Source: JAHCIE01 sp034431435 (lineage in GTDB: Bacteria; Chloroflexota; Anaerolineae; Epilineales; JAHCIE01). From it: a DNA stretch of 13,580 nucleotides. This document shows positions 1 to 7,605 of the stretch, in pieces. Position 1 is the stretch's first letter, and each line of letters starts with the position of its first letter. The notes under the pieces are model-generated. The model made no database searches. It saw nothing but the letters and a program-made list of their open reading frames with translations, and was not told where the DNA came from. The stretch spans positions 1 through 13,580 of the forward strand of contig DAOUDG010000025.1 in assembly GCA_034431435.1 (NCBI GenBank). The letters run 5' to 3'. The position numbers and the translations under genes are program-made.

Positions 1-8
1 CCCTACCC

Positions 9-24
9 GTCGCCTTACGGCGAC
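9..24 (-). terminator. Short hairpin downstream of the small membrane protein gene
   Basis: GTCGCC and GGCGAC (6 bp arms, TTAC loop) lie about 33 bases past the stop codon at 57-59. There is no T-run after the hairpin on the minus strand, so this is a weak terminator or processing hairpin at best. Confidence 0.25.
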
Positions 25-56
25 CGGCTTCTCGACTGCCCCGACAGAATCTCCTG

Positions 57-260
57 CTACGCGCTACCCGTAAGGACTCTCAGCACACTCACGCTGCCAA
101 ACACATCCAGACACAAGCTCACAAAGCCCAAGACATAGAGCATCAAGCGCGCGAACGGATCCCTGTAATTCAGTTCGACCTCGATGTCGACCAGGATGCG
201 CCAGAACACCAGGCAGACGATACTAGCAAGTAACCCGACAGTGAGACAGAAGACACTCAT
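57..260 (-). CDS. Small two-helix membrane protein, function unknown
   Basis: This 67-residue protein is not a family I recognise. Two hydrophobic stretches, about residues 3-22 and 36-62, are joined by a short charged loop (RILVDIEVELNYRDPFAR), so it is most likely a two-pass inner-membrane peptide. I chose the ATG at 258-260 because AAGGAGG stands 6 bases upstream (267-273), the best ribosome binding site in this part of the window. The same frame stays open upstream to a GTG at 480-482, which would give 141 residues with a Trp/Arg-rich cytoplasmic extension. That longer start has no clear binding site, sits in the loop of an inverted repeat and overlaps a plus-strand promoter, so I prefer the short form. 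A conserved promoter-like element at 508-552 lies upstream and is shared with the sigma factor gene at 3460, which suggests joint control. Loop charges do not settle orientation. Confidence 0.55.
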   Translation of the reverse strand: MSVFCLTVGLLASIVCLVFWRILVDIEVELNYRDPFARLMLYVLGFVSLCLDVFGSVSVLRVLTGSA

Positions 261-386
261 TCTGAGCCTCCTTTCTCGCCAGACCTGCATGCGAGTGCGC
301 TTCACCCAGGCTTCCCAGGGCGGTGCATCAGTGGGCAAGAGGGACAGTCGGCGCCACGTTCTTGCCACCTCGGTCCAGGCCTTCAC

Positions 387-415
387 TTGACAGGAGTGCT
401 GGTGTGAGGTACAAT
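387..415 (+). promoter_or_regulatory. Near-consensus housekeeping promoter, plus strand
   Basis: TTGACA (387-392), a 17-base spacer, and TACAAT (410-415), 11 of 12 consensus positions. Transcription would begin near 422 and run rightward, antisense to the region upstream of the small membrane protein gene. The -10 hexamer lies within GGTACAATG, which is repeated at 419-427, one helical turn downstream. No gene follows on the plus strand. Confidence 0.5.
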
Positions 416-421
416 GGGGGT

Positions 422-512
422 ACAATGTAGGGGCGCGCACCAGCGCTCCACCTGAGCCCCTGACGTAGACCGGCTGCCACACCCTACTACGCTTCAGGGG
501 CTTTCGTATGTT
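422..512 (+). ncRNA. Candidate small antisense RNA
   Basis: This entry is inferred from the promoter at 387-415 and a stable hairpin at 455-502. AGCCCCTGA (455-463) pairs with TCAGGGGCT (494-502), and CGTAG (464-468) pairs with CTACG (487-491), leaving an 18-base loop and a 2-base bulge. The stretch TTTCGTATGTTT follows and could serve as a poor-quality termination tail. No open reading frame with a binding site lies in this stretch. If made, the RNA would be complementary to the leader of the membrane-protein mRNA starting near the element at 508-552. No known RNA family was recognised, and the ends are estimates. Confidence 0.25.
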
Positions 513-552
513 TCTGCTCTTAGTACGGCGCCGGTGGTCTGAATCCGTCGCC
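508..552 (-). promoter_or_regulatory. Conserved promoter-like element, copy A
   Basis: The minus strand reads GGCGACGGATTCAG, then CC, GCG, CGTACTAAGAG. Copy B (3512-3555) matches it at about 34 of the first 41 positions without a gap, and the first 14 are identical. Most differences are transitions. Each copy lies upstream of a minus-strand gene, here the small membrane protein, there the sigma factor. The two conserved blocks resemble the two boxes of an alternative-sigma promoter, but I cannot assign the boxes with certainty. Confidence 0.45.
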
Positions 553-559
553 CATTGGA

Positions 560-590
560 CAAAAAAGCGGGTGGTTGTCTACCACCCGCT
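560..590 (-). terminator. Intrinsic terminator of the sigma-kinase-receiver operon
   Basis: On the minus strand AGCGGGTGGT (581-590) pairs perfectly with ACCACCCGCT (566-575) around a 5-base loop and runs straight into a six-T tract (561-566). The hairpin begins at the receiver gene's own stop codon (590-592). Confidence 0.93.
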
Positions 591-1015
591 TACGTTCGCC
601 CCGGCATCTCGGCGCGTTCGTGCCATATCCGATCCGCCTCCCGTTTGAGGCGTGATGCCGTCGTCTCCGTCTTCCGCAAGATGCTCGCCACACCAAGGGC
701 CTCTAATTCAGCATCCAGTTCCTGTCTCGCCACAATCGAACACACGATCACCGGACGGTCAAACCCCCACTCCTCGCGCAACCTGCGCAGCAGGGTTCGC
801 CCTCGGTAGTGATCCTCGCTCGCCATGACCGCCTTGCCTGGCGGGAGCAGCACGTCCAGAATCAGTAGGTCGCAGTTCAGAATATCGGTCACGCTAGCAA
901 GCGCCTCTCCTACCGTCCGCAGTCGCAAGACACGGTGGCCATCCCGTTGCAACAACCTCACGAGCGAGCCAATGGTGTCATAGTCATCATCGAGCCACAC
1001 GATATGGCGCGTCAT
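590..1015 (-). CDS. Stand-alone response regulator receiver domain protein
   Basis: This 141-residue protein is a single CheY-like receiver with no output domain. The acidic pocket is WLDDD at residues 7-11, the probable phosphorylated aspartate is D54 in LILD, the switch serine is S93, and the conserved lysine is K115 in RKTET. It probably takes phosphate from the histidine kinase encoded just upstream: its ATG overlaps that gene's TGA (ATGA, 1012-1015), and AAAGGAGC lies a few bases upstream inside the kinase gene. An ATG-less extension to 1087 is only open frame and is rejected. Since there is no DNA-binding domain, the signal must pass by protein contact, plausibly to the unknown protein or the sigma factor of the same operon. 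That last step is inference. Confidence 0.9.
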   Translation of the reverse strand: MTRHIVWLDDDYDTIGSLVRLLQRDGHRVLRLRTVGEALASVTDILNCDLLILDVLLPPGKAVMASEDHYRGRTLLRRLREEWGFDRPVIVCSIVARQELDAELEALGVASILRKTETTASRLKREADRIWHERAEMPGRT

Positions 1016-2286
1016 CTCTGCTCCTTTGGCTGTTCGTAGGGCAACCAGACATCGAACCGAGTGAGGAAAGCCGACCCTTTGTCCCAACTCTGCACTGAAA
1101 TCTGACCCTGATGGAGATAGATGACTTCTCGGGCGAAGTAAAGCCCATTCCCCGACCCTGGCCGGTACTCGTCCCGGGTTCGGCGACCTTGATAGCCGCG
1201 TTGGAAGATCAACTCGTGTTCGTCCTCATCGATGCCGATACCGAAGTTCTCAAAGGATATCTGATACCCGGCCACCGAATGGCGCGGCTCCACGCGGCCT
1301 GTGACACGCACAACCCGCTCTCGGTCCGCAAGGCCGTGATATGAGTATTTCACAGCATTCTGAACTAGATTATGCATGGCGCGTCCGAGGTAGCTCTCCG
1401 CCATCTCAATCCCCGGCGAGCGATTACCCACCAGCTCCAAATCCACCTCGATGCGTACGCCTTTTTCTGACGCCTGGCTTCGATAGGCTTCGATCGCTCC
1501 GTGAACGATCGGGCCAATGGTTCGATACTCGAACCGAGGCGCTTCCAGATAGCCCAGGAGATGATTCTCGACCACATCCCGCAGGCGGTCGATCTTGTTG
1601 AAAAGGTCGCGGGCCTCCTCACGCATCTCGCGTCGAATGGGGCCGGGCGCCTCCAGGTCGCTGCACAACAGGTCAGCATCGACACGAAGGGCCGTCACGT
1701 GGATTTGGAAGTCGTGAGCCACGTTGGTGATAGTCTCCTCGAAGTTGCGCCTCATGTCCAGGTAGCGCGCATACCAGTTACCGACATTCCTCAGTGGACG
1801 CTTGAGACGGTGATGCAGGTCGCGGCGCCTAATCTTCTTGGCCTGCCTCAACCGCCTCAGAAGCTCAGCTCGCTCATCGGCCGGCAGGTTCTCACCGTCG
1901 GCGAATGCGTTGAAGCGCGCCTCAGACTCGTCTTCCTGCCCTTCAATGCATGCCTGACCCCCAATCAGCACCACCTTACGACTGCCAACTTGATAGCAGA
2001 CCGTGTAGTTATATAGACCCGCGTGACACAACTGCAATCCTTCATCTGACGCGGTGTTGGCGCGACAATTGTGGTCTGCCTCGCACAAGGCCTTCCGATG
2101 GGGATCCTTGTGCATGTACTTGCAGAAGCTCTCAAATCGACTTCGCGAGTTGGGGGTGATCGTCAACTCTCCCAGCTCGCCTGCCTTCTCCACGTACACG
2201 CCCAGGCCCATGCCGGTGAACTCAACAGCTAGGTCCAGGCAGGCTTCGCGAAACTGCCTCTCCTCGCTATTGAGAACGCTGCTCAT
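1012..2286 (-). CDS. PocR-domain sensor histidine kinase
   Basis: This 424-residue kinase has no transmembrane segment and is probably cytoplasmic. Residues about 12-120 form a PocR-type sensory domain: C55 in ESFCKYMH, C68, C74 and C87 in QLCHAGL, then the closing IGGQ motif at 108-111. PocR domains in other regulators sense small hydrocarbon ligands, and the cysteines may bind metal or respond to redox. A linker follows, then a dimerisation helix with the phospho-acceptor candidate H191 (NVAHDFQ). The ATPase domain has an N box (HNLVQNAVKYS, 305-315), a G1 box that is altered (ENFGIGI in place of DxGxGI, 346-352) and a G2 box (GSGNGL, 377-382). The start ATG overlaps the upstream stop by four bases (2283-2286), and the 3' end overlaps the receiver gene in the same way, so translation is coupled. 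The missing aspartate in G1 is odd and could lower ATP turnover. Confidence 0.9.
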   Translation of the reverse strand: MSSVLNSEERQFREACLDLAVEFTGMGLGVYVEKAGELGELTITPNSRSRFESFCKYMHKDPHRKALCEADHNCRANTASDEGLQLCHAGLYNYTVCYQVGSRKVVLIGGQACIEGQEDESEARFNAFADGENLPADERAELLRRLRQAKKIRRRDLHHRLKRPLRNVGNWYARYLDMRRNFEETITNVAHDFQIHVTALRVDADLLCSDLEAPGPIRREMREEARDLFNKIDRLRDVVENHLLGYLEAPRFEYRTIGPIVHGAIEAYRSQASEKGVRIEVDLELVGNRSPGIEMAESYLGRAMHNLVQNAVKYSYHGLADRERVVRVTGRVEPRHSVAGYQISFENFGIGIDEDEHELIFQRGYQGRRTRDEYRPGSGNGLYFAREVIYLHQGQISVQSWDKGSAFLTRFDVWLPYEQPKEQR

Positions 2287-2810
2287 CGACCCACACCATA
2301 CTCATGCAGAAGCTCACGCACGGCGTTCAGAGTGCCTTGGTGTTGAGCTTCCCATTGGCTGAGTCCTTCGACAATCGACTTGGCAAGCTTCCCTTGGGAA
2401 TGTAGCTCCCTCAGTTCCAGGATTCCCATCGTATCATGTTTCTGCGTCAGCTTGAGATAAGAAACCCGCTGATAGCGAAGCTGGAGCCGGCTGCGTCGCG
2501 GTTGGTCCTCTGCTAGCGCGCGATTCAGGTCAGCGGCGGCCTCTGCAAAAAGGTTCGTGTCTGCCTCACTGGTGGCAGACACGTCAACTATGGCAGGCGT
2601 CTGCGGCAGGGCTCCTGCCGCATTCTTCGATAGCTCCATCTGAAGCCTCCGGGCAGCATCGTGGGCCATCTCAGGATCGTTCCAGATTGCCTGATCGAGC
2701 TGCGCACTCGCCCAGGCCCCGAGACCCTCCTGGTTGAGCCAGGTGAGCATTTCAATCAAGTCACGACGGCCCGCTTCATCCTTGAGTAGCTCGGCGAACA
2801 ACTCCTTCAC
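2283..2810 (-). CDS. Unknown soluble alpha-helical protein of the sigma operon
   Basis: I do not recognise this family. The 175 residues look soluble and mainly helical, with no membrane segment, no signal peptide and no Cys/His metal motif of the zinc-binding anti-sigma type. The N-terminal third is acidic and leucine-rich (KELFAELLKDEAGRRDLIEM). The middle (about 80-105) is Ala/Ser/Thr-rich and probably flexible, and the C-terminal half is basic, then mixed. I chose the GTG at 2808-2810 because AAAGGAG lies 8 bases upstream. An alternative GTG at 2835-2837 overlaps the sigma gene's TAG by one base and adds nine residues. The gene lies between the sigma factor and the kinase, overlapping the latter by four bases. 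That position suits a partner that holds the sigma factor and is released by the receiver, but nothing in the sequence proves it. Confidence 0.75.
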   Translation of the reverse strand: MKELFAELLKDEAGRRDLIEMLTWLNQEGLGAWASAQLDQAIWNDPEMAHDAARRLQMELSKNAAGALPQTPAIVDVSATSEADTNLFAEAAADLNRALAEDQPRRSRLQLRYQRVSYLKLTQKHDTMGILELRELHSQGKLAKSIVEGLSQWEAQHQGTLNAVRELLHEYGVGR

Positions 2811-2836
2811 GACGGCTTCTCCTTTCTCGCGCACCA

Positions 2837-3460
2837 CTATTGCTCGCTGTTGGCCAATAGGATGCGGAGTCTAGCCAAAGCGCGGCGAATCAAGCTCTCC
2901 GTCGCGTCTGGGCTTTTGCCAAGGGCCTGGGCGATTTCTTGGGTCGAGTAACCCCGGAGGCGAAGGTTGATCGCGTATCGTTGTAGGGGAAGTAGCATCC
3001 CAATAGCTCTGTGTACCCTGTCCGTATCTTCATGCGTAGCGATATCGTCCTCCACAGGGCGGTCGGCAGCCTGCCCTTGCACCGGTGGTCCTTCATCGTC
3101 TGCCCCCTCTGGCACGATTTGCCGAGGGAAGCGCAGCTCTCGCCGGGTCTCACTGCGAATAAGATCTTTGGCACAATTGATAGCTATGCGAGCCAGGAGG
3201 GGGCGAAGGCCACTGCGGGTGGGGTCAAAGTAGCGCGGATCGTCCAGGAGGCGATGCAGCGCGTGGGACGTTGCCTCATCAATGATATGACGTCGGTGCT
3301 CATCGGATAGGCCGTTGTATGGGTAATACGCCACCCACGCGAGGCAGTCCGCAATAACTGGGTAGAAACGCGCAAAGAAGACCTCGCCGGCGTGCGGCTC
3401 CTGCCGCATCACAGCCTGCCAGCAGCGCAGGTCGTCAACCCAGATGGTCTCGCGTCCCAT
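2837..3460 (-). CDS. RNA polymerase sigma-70 family (ECF-like) sigma factor
   Basis: This 207-residue protein has the two-domain layout of a small alternative sigma factor. Region 2 spans about residues 20-105, including the stretch DPTRSGLRPLLARIAINCAKD that resembles the core-binding and -10-recognition helices. An acidic linker rich in Gly/Pro/Asp follows (115-145). Region 4 spans about 150-200, with a helix-turn-helix in GYSTQEIAQALGKSPDATES. The ATG at 3458-3460 is preceded by GAGGTGG. A GTG 18 bases upstream (3476-3478) lacks a binding site. It is the first gene of an operon with an unknown protein, a PocR kinase and a receiver. The promoter-like element at 3512-3555 lies about 50 bases upstream and recurs at 508-552, which would fit autoregulation. 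The family assignment is firm; the subgroup is not. Confidence 0.85.
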   Translation of the reverse strand: MGRETIWVDDLRCWQAVMRQEPHAGEVFFARFYPVIADCLAWVAYYPYNGLSDEHRRHIIDEATSHALHRLLDDPRYFDPTRSGLRPLLARIAINCAKDLIRSETRRELRFPRQIVPEGADDEGPPVQGQAADRPVEDDIATHEDTDRVHRAIGMLLPLQRYAINLRLRGYSTQEIAQALGKSPDATESLIRRALARLRILLANSEQ

Positions 3461-3511
3461 AACCACCTCACTTCTCACGAGAATCTACCGATCCTGGAGG
3501 AGCAGGCGTGC

Positions 3512-3555
3512 ATGTCCTACTCTCAATACGACGCAGCCGGCCTGAATCCGTCGCC
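3512..3555 (-). promoter_or_regulatory. Conserved promoter-like element, copy B, upstream of the sigma gene
   Basis: The minus strand shares GGCGACGGATTCAG (3542-3555) exactly with copy A, then GCG, CGTATTGAGAG. The CGTATT block (3525-3530) would place a transcription start near 3517, giving a leader of about 57 bases to the ATG at 3460. The element lacks a TTGACA/TATAAT pair, so it should need an alternative sigma factor, possibly the one it precedes. Confidence 0.45.
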
Positions 3556-3667
3556 AAATACTGCCAAATTTGAGGATGAGAGTGATTCTTCCCCAGGTCT
3601 TCAGTCTTCAGTCACCTCTCCCTCATCCCCAATCTCGCCCCTCCCCCAAAAGTGGTGAAATCTTTCC

Positions 3668-3696
3668 TTGACATCCACCGACCGGCGTGGTATTGT
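3668..3696 (+). promoter_or_regulatory. Sigma-70-like promoter, plus strand, no gene downstream
   Basis: TTGACA (3668-3673), a 17-base spacer, TATTGT (3691-3696). A transcript from about 3703 would run rightward to the strong hairpin at 3888-3938, which on this strand is followed by GATTCCGTTTCTTT. The product would be a non-coding RNA of roughly 240 bases. Spacing and the perfect -35 support it; the -10 matches only four of six. Confidence 0.35.
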
Positions 3697-3730
3697 GGAA
3701 CCGTTCCTGCACGCGTCGATTCTCTCCACC

Positions 3731-3816
3731 TTCATCGTAGCCTCATCCCACATCCTGCTCAGCCGGCATCCATTTCTCATTGTTGCTGCATCGATGCCCC
3801 ATTCCACATCCTGCCG
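3731..3816. repeat. Imperfect 30-base direct repeat
   Basis: 3731-3760 and 3787-3816 match at 23 of 30 positions, sharing CCACATCCTGC exactly (11 bases). A third short copy of TTCATCG follows at 3820-3826. The spacing between repeat starts is 56 bases. No reading frame explains them. Confidence 0.5.
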
Positions 3817-3887
3817 CCCTTCATCGACGCCCAAGCCTGTTTAGCCTTCCGGGTGGTGAGTACCAGGCCCGACAGTGCAGGCAGCAC

Positions 3888-3938
3888 AGCCCCGGTGACT
3901 GGTCAAGGGAGTCCCCTCCCTCGACCGCCACCGGGGCT
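3888..3938 (-). terminator. Strong hairpin at the end of the clpB operon
   Basis: AGCCCCGGTG (3888-3897) pairs with CACCGGGGCT (3929-3938), and an inner 11-pair helix joins 3901-3911 to 3916-3926 around a 4-base loop. The one imperfect inner pair is G-U in minus-strand RNA but A-C in plus-strand RNA, which favours folding of the clpB transcript. No T-run follows on the minus strand. The plus-strand side is T-rich, so it may act in both directions. Confidence 0.6.
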
Positions 3939-3963
3939 GATTCCGTTTCTTTAGCCTTCGCCA

Positions 3964-3982
3964 GGGCAGGCAGACCCTGCCC
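3964..3982 (-). terminator. Small hairpin just behind clpB
   Basis: GGGCAGG and CCTGCCC (7 bp arms, 5-base loop) begin 8 bases past the clpB stop. With no T-run it may protect the mRNA 3' end together with the larger hairpin further on. Confidence 0.35.
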
Positions 3983-3990
3983 CTATACCC

Positions 3991-6615
<2,625 letters not shown>

Positions 6616-6665
6616 CGGTTACCTCGCGTAAGGGGTGAATCTACTTACTATGATGATTGCTCTCG

Positions 6666-6683
6666 GGTCCTCGACCGAGGACC
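6666..6683 (-). other. Inverted repeat in the BON-clpB gap
   Basis: GGTCCTCG and CGAGGACC, perfect 8 bp arms with a 2-base centre, about 50 bases upstream of the clpB start. It could be an RNA processing hairpin or a dyad operator that tunes clpB separately. There is no T-run. Confidence 0.5.
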
Positions 6684-6703
6684 GAAGACGAATCCGTGGT
6701 CGT

Positions 6704-7168
6704 CTACTGGCGCAGCGTCAGCCCGTCCACCACTTCCCACACGCCCGGCACGCTGCGCGCCAGTCCCAGGGCGGCCGCCTTCTGGTCGGCGCTGTCGACC
6801 ACGCCGGTGAGCATCACCGAGCCGAGCAGCGCGGTCACAGCGACGCGGTCGGTGGTCAACCGGGTGCGCGGGTCCATCGCCAGGGCAATCGCGACCTCGT
6901 TCTCGATGTCCGTGTCGGCGAACAACTGGCTGCGCACCTCGCGTCCGCCCGCCGCGCGCCGCGCCAGCGTCGTCGCGAAGTCAATGTGGGTGCGGGTGCG
7001 GACATTGCCGGTCAGGGTAACAACCCCCTCCGCGACGGCCACATTGATGGTCGCCTTGGATTGGCGGAGCGGCTCGCTGTCGTAGAGGGTCTGGTGTACC
7101 GCTTGCTCCACGGGGTCTATGGTGACAGCCTCGGCCGGGTGTTGGATGGGTTCGCGATGCAGGCTCAT
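6704..7168 (-). CDS. Double BON-domain protein in the heat-shock operon
   Basis: The 154 residues hold two BON domains, about 20-85 and 88-152. Each shows the family pattern of a short helix followed by a strand-turn such as VAEGVVTLTGNV (45-56) and VTALLGSVMLTGVV, with a conserved Gly after the threonine-leucine. BON domains occur in periplasmic and membrane-associated proteins (OsmY type) and are thought to bind membranes or other proteins. This one has no signal peptide or membrane segment, so it appears to be cytoplasmic. GAGGAC precedes the ATG. It sits between hspR (48 bases upstream) and clpB (88 bases downstream), which makes it a likely heat-induced accessory. BON is not a standard member of dnaK-hspR-clpB operons, so its role with the chaperones is unknown. 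Confidence 0.88.
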   Translation of the reverse strand: MSLHREPIQHPAEAVTIDPVEQAVHQTLYDSEPLRQSKATINVAVAEGVVTLTGNVRTRTHIDFATTLARRAAGGREVRSQLFADTDIENEVAIALAMDPRTRLTTDRVAVTALLGSVMLTGVVDSADQKAAALGLARSVPGVWEVVDGLTLRQ

Positions 7169-7190
7169 GGTGGTTGTCCTCGTGGGTGAA

Positions 7191-7205
7191 AGACCTGTCA
7201 GGTCT
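7191..7205 (-). other. Palindrome in the hspR-BON gap
   Basis: AGACCTG and CAGGTCT, 7 bp arms around one base, 22 bases upstream of the BON start codon and 12 past the hspR stop. As RNA it could fold only with a slightly shortened stem. As DNA it is a compact operator-like dyad. Confidence 0.4.
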
Positions 7206-7216
7206 GTAGCTGTTAC

Positions 7217-7573
7217 CTATCCGCCGCGCGCGTAGCGGCGCATCCGCTCCAGTTCCGCCTCGTACTGCTGCCGCATGGCTTCCATCTCGCGGTGGACCTG
7301 CTCCAGCAGCTCCCGCATGTGGAAGATCACCTCGACGCCCGCCAGGTTCACGCCCAACTCGTCGGTCAGGCGCTGAATCTGGCGCACGCGCTCAATATCG
7401 GCTATGGAATACAGGCGGACGTTGCCCGCCGATCGCGCCGGCTTCACCAACCCCAACTCCTCGTAGGTGCGGAGCGTCTGGGGGTGCAGGTTGACCATGC
7501 GCGCGGCGACGCTAATCACGTACAATGGCTCGTCATGGGCCTGAGAAGTCCTTGTGCGTCGAACGTCGGCCAT
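7217..7573 (-). CDS. hspR: HspR heat-shock repressor (MerR family)
   Basis: This 118-residue regulator has a MerR-type winged helix at about 17-80: the helix-turn-helix LYVISVAARMVNLHPQTLRTYEELGLV, the wing with RSAGNVRLYS, and the HspR-typical GVNLAGVEVI (about 74-83). A basic coiled-coil tail (about 85-115) serves for dimerisation or partner binding. In Streptomyces and related bacteria HspR binds HAIR operators upstream of dnaK and clpB, with DnaK as co-repressor, and release of DnaK to misfolded proteins lifts repression. Here it lies 32 bases after dnaJ, within the operon it should control. GAGAGGA precedes the ATG. Two degenerate HAIR-like sites upstream of dnaK are the expected targets. 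No HrcA gene or CIRCE element was seen. Confidence 0.93.
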   Translation of the reverse strand: MADVRRTRTSQAHDEPLYVISVAARMVNLHPQTLRTYEELGLVKPARSAGNVRLYSIADIERVRQIQRLTDELGVNLAGVEVIFHMRELLEQVHREMEAMRQQYEAELERMRRYARGG

Positions 7574-7588
7574 CTCTCGTCCTCTCTC

Positions 7589-7604
7589 GCGCTACTCGTA
7601 ACGC
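7589..7604 (-). other. Small hairpin in the dnaJ-hspR gap
   Basis: In minus-strand RNA GCGTTA pairs with TAGCGC (6 pairs, one G-U) around CGAG. The G-U pair would be a C-A mismatch in plus-strand RNA, so the fold fits the operon transcript. The hairpin is short and could be chance. Confidence 0.35.
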
Positions 7605-7605
7605 T

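Larger units (their letters stand above)
3461..3990. other. Intergenic stretch between the sigma operon and clpB
   Basis: I see no convincing gene in these 530 bases. The region contains the sigma operon leader and its promoter-like element, a 7-base tandem repeat (GTCTTCA twice plus GTC, 3597-3613), a pyrimidine-rich run on the plus strand (about 3612-3652), a plus-strand promoter (3668-3696), imperfect 30-base repeats (3731-3816) and two hairpins behind clpB. The open frames here are low-complexity and show no binding site that fits a coding start, apart from the doubtful 48-codon frame at 3512-3658. Confidence 0.7.

Noticed and set aside
393..400. GAGTGCT resembling half of a CIRCE operator
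   Set aside because: There is no matching TTAGCACTC half at 9 bases, no HrcA gene, and no heat-shock gene nearby.
261..482. N-terminal extension of the small membrane protein to a GTG at 482
   Set aside because: It lacks a clear binding site and contains the plus-strand promoter and hairpin, while the internal ATG at 260 has an ideal site. It cannot be fully excluded because the codons do not look random.
3512..3526. GAGAGTAGG on the minus strand, similar to the 3' part of 5S rRNA
   Set aside because: The rest of 5S rRNA (loop A to loop D sequences and the closing stem) is absent on either side.
508..3555. The two 44-45 base copies as ends of a transposon or integrated element
   Set aside because: They are direct repeats placed upstream of genes, diverged in the middle, and no transposase, integrase or tRNA is present. 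The promoter explanation is simpler.
3597..3613. Tandem GTCTTCA repeat as a CRISPR fragment
   Set aside because: The unit is seven bases, contiguous and without spacers, so it is a simple tandem repeat.
3512..3658. A 48-codon plus-strand frame with GGAGGAG 9 bases upstream
   Set aside because: The binding site is good, but the translation is Ser/Pro-rich and low-complexity, it runs through a tandem repeat, and the first bases belong to the conserved element, which makes better sense on the minus strand. Copy A has no equivalent frame.
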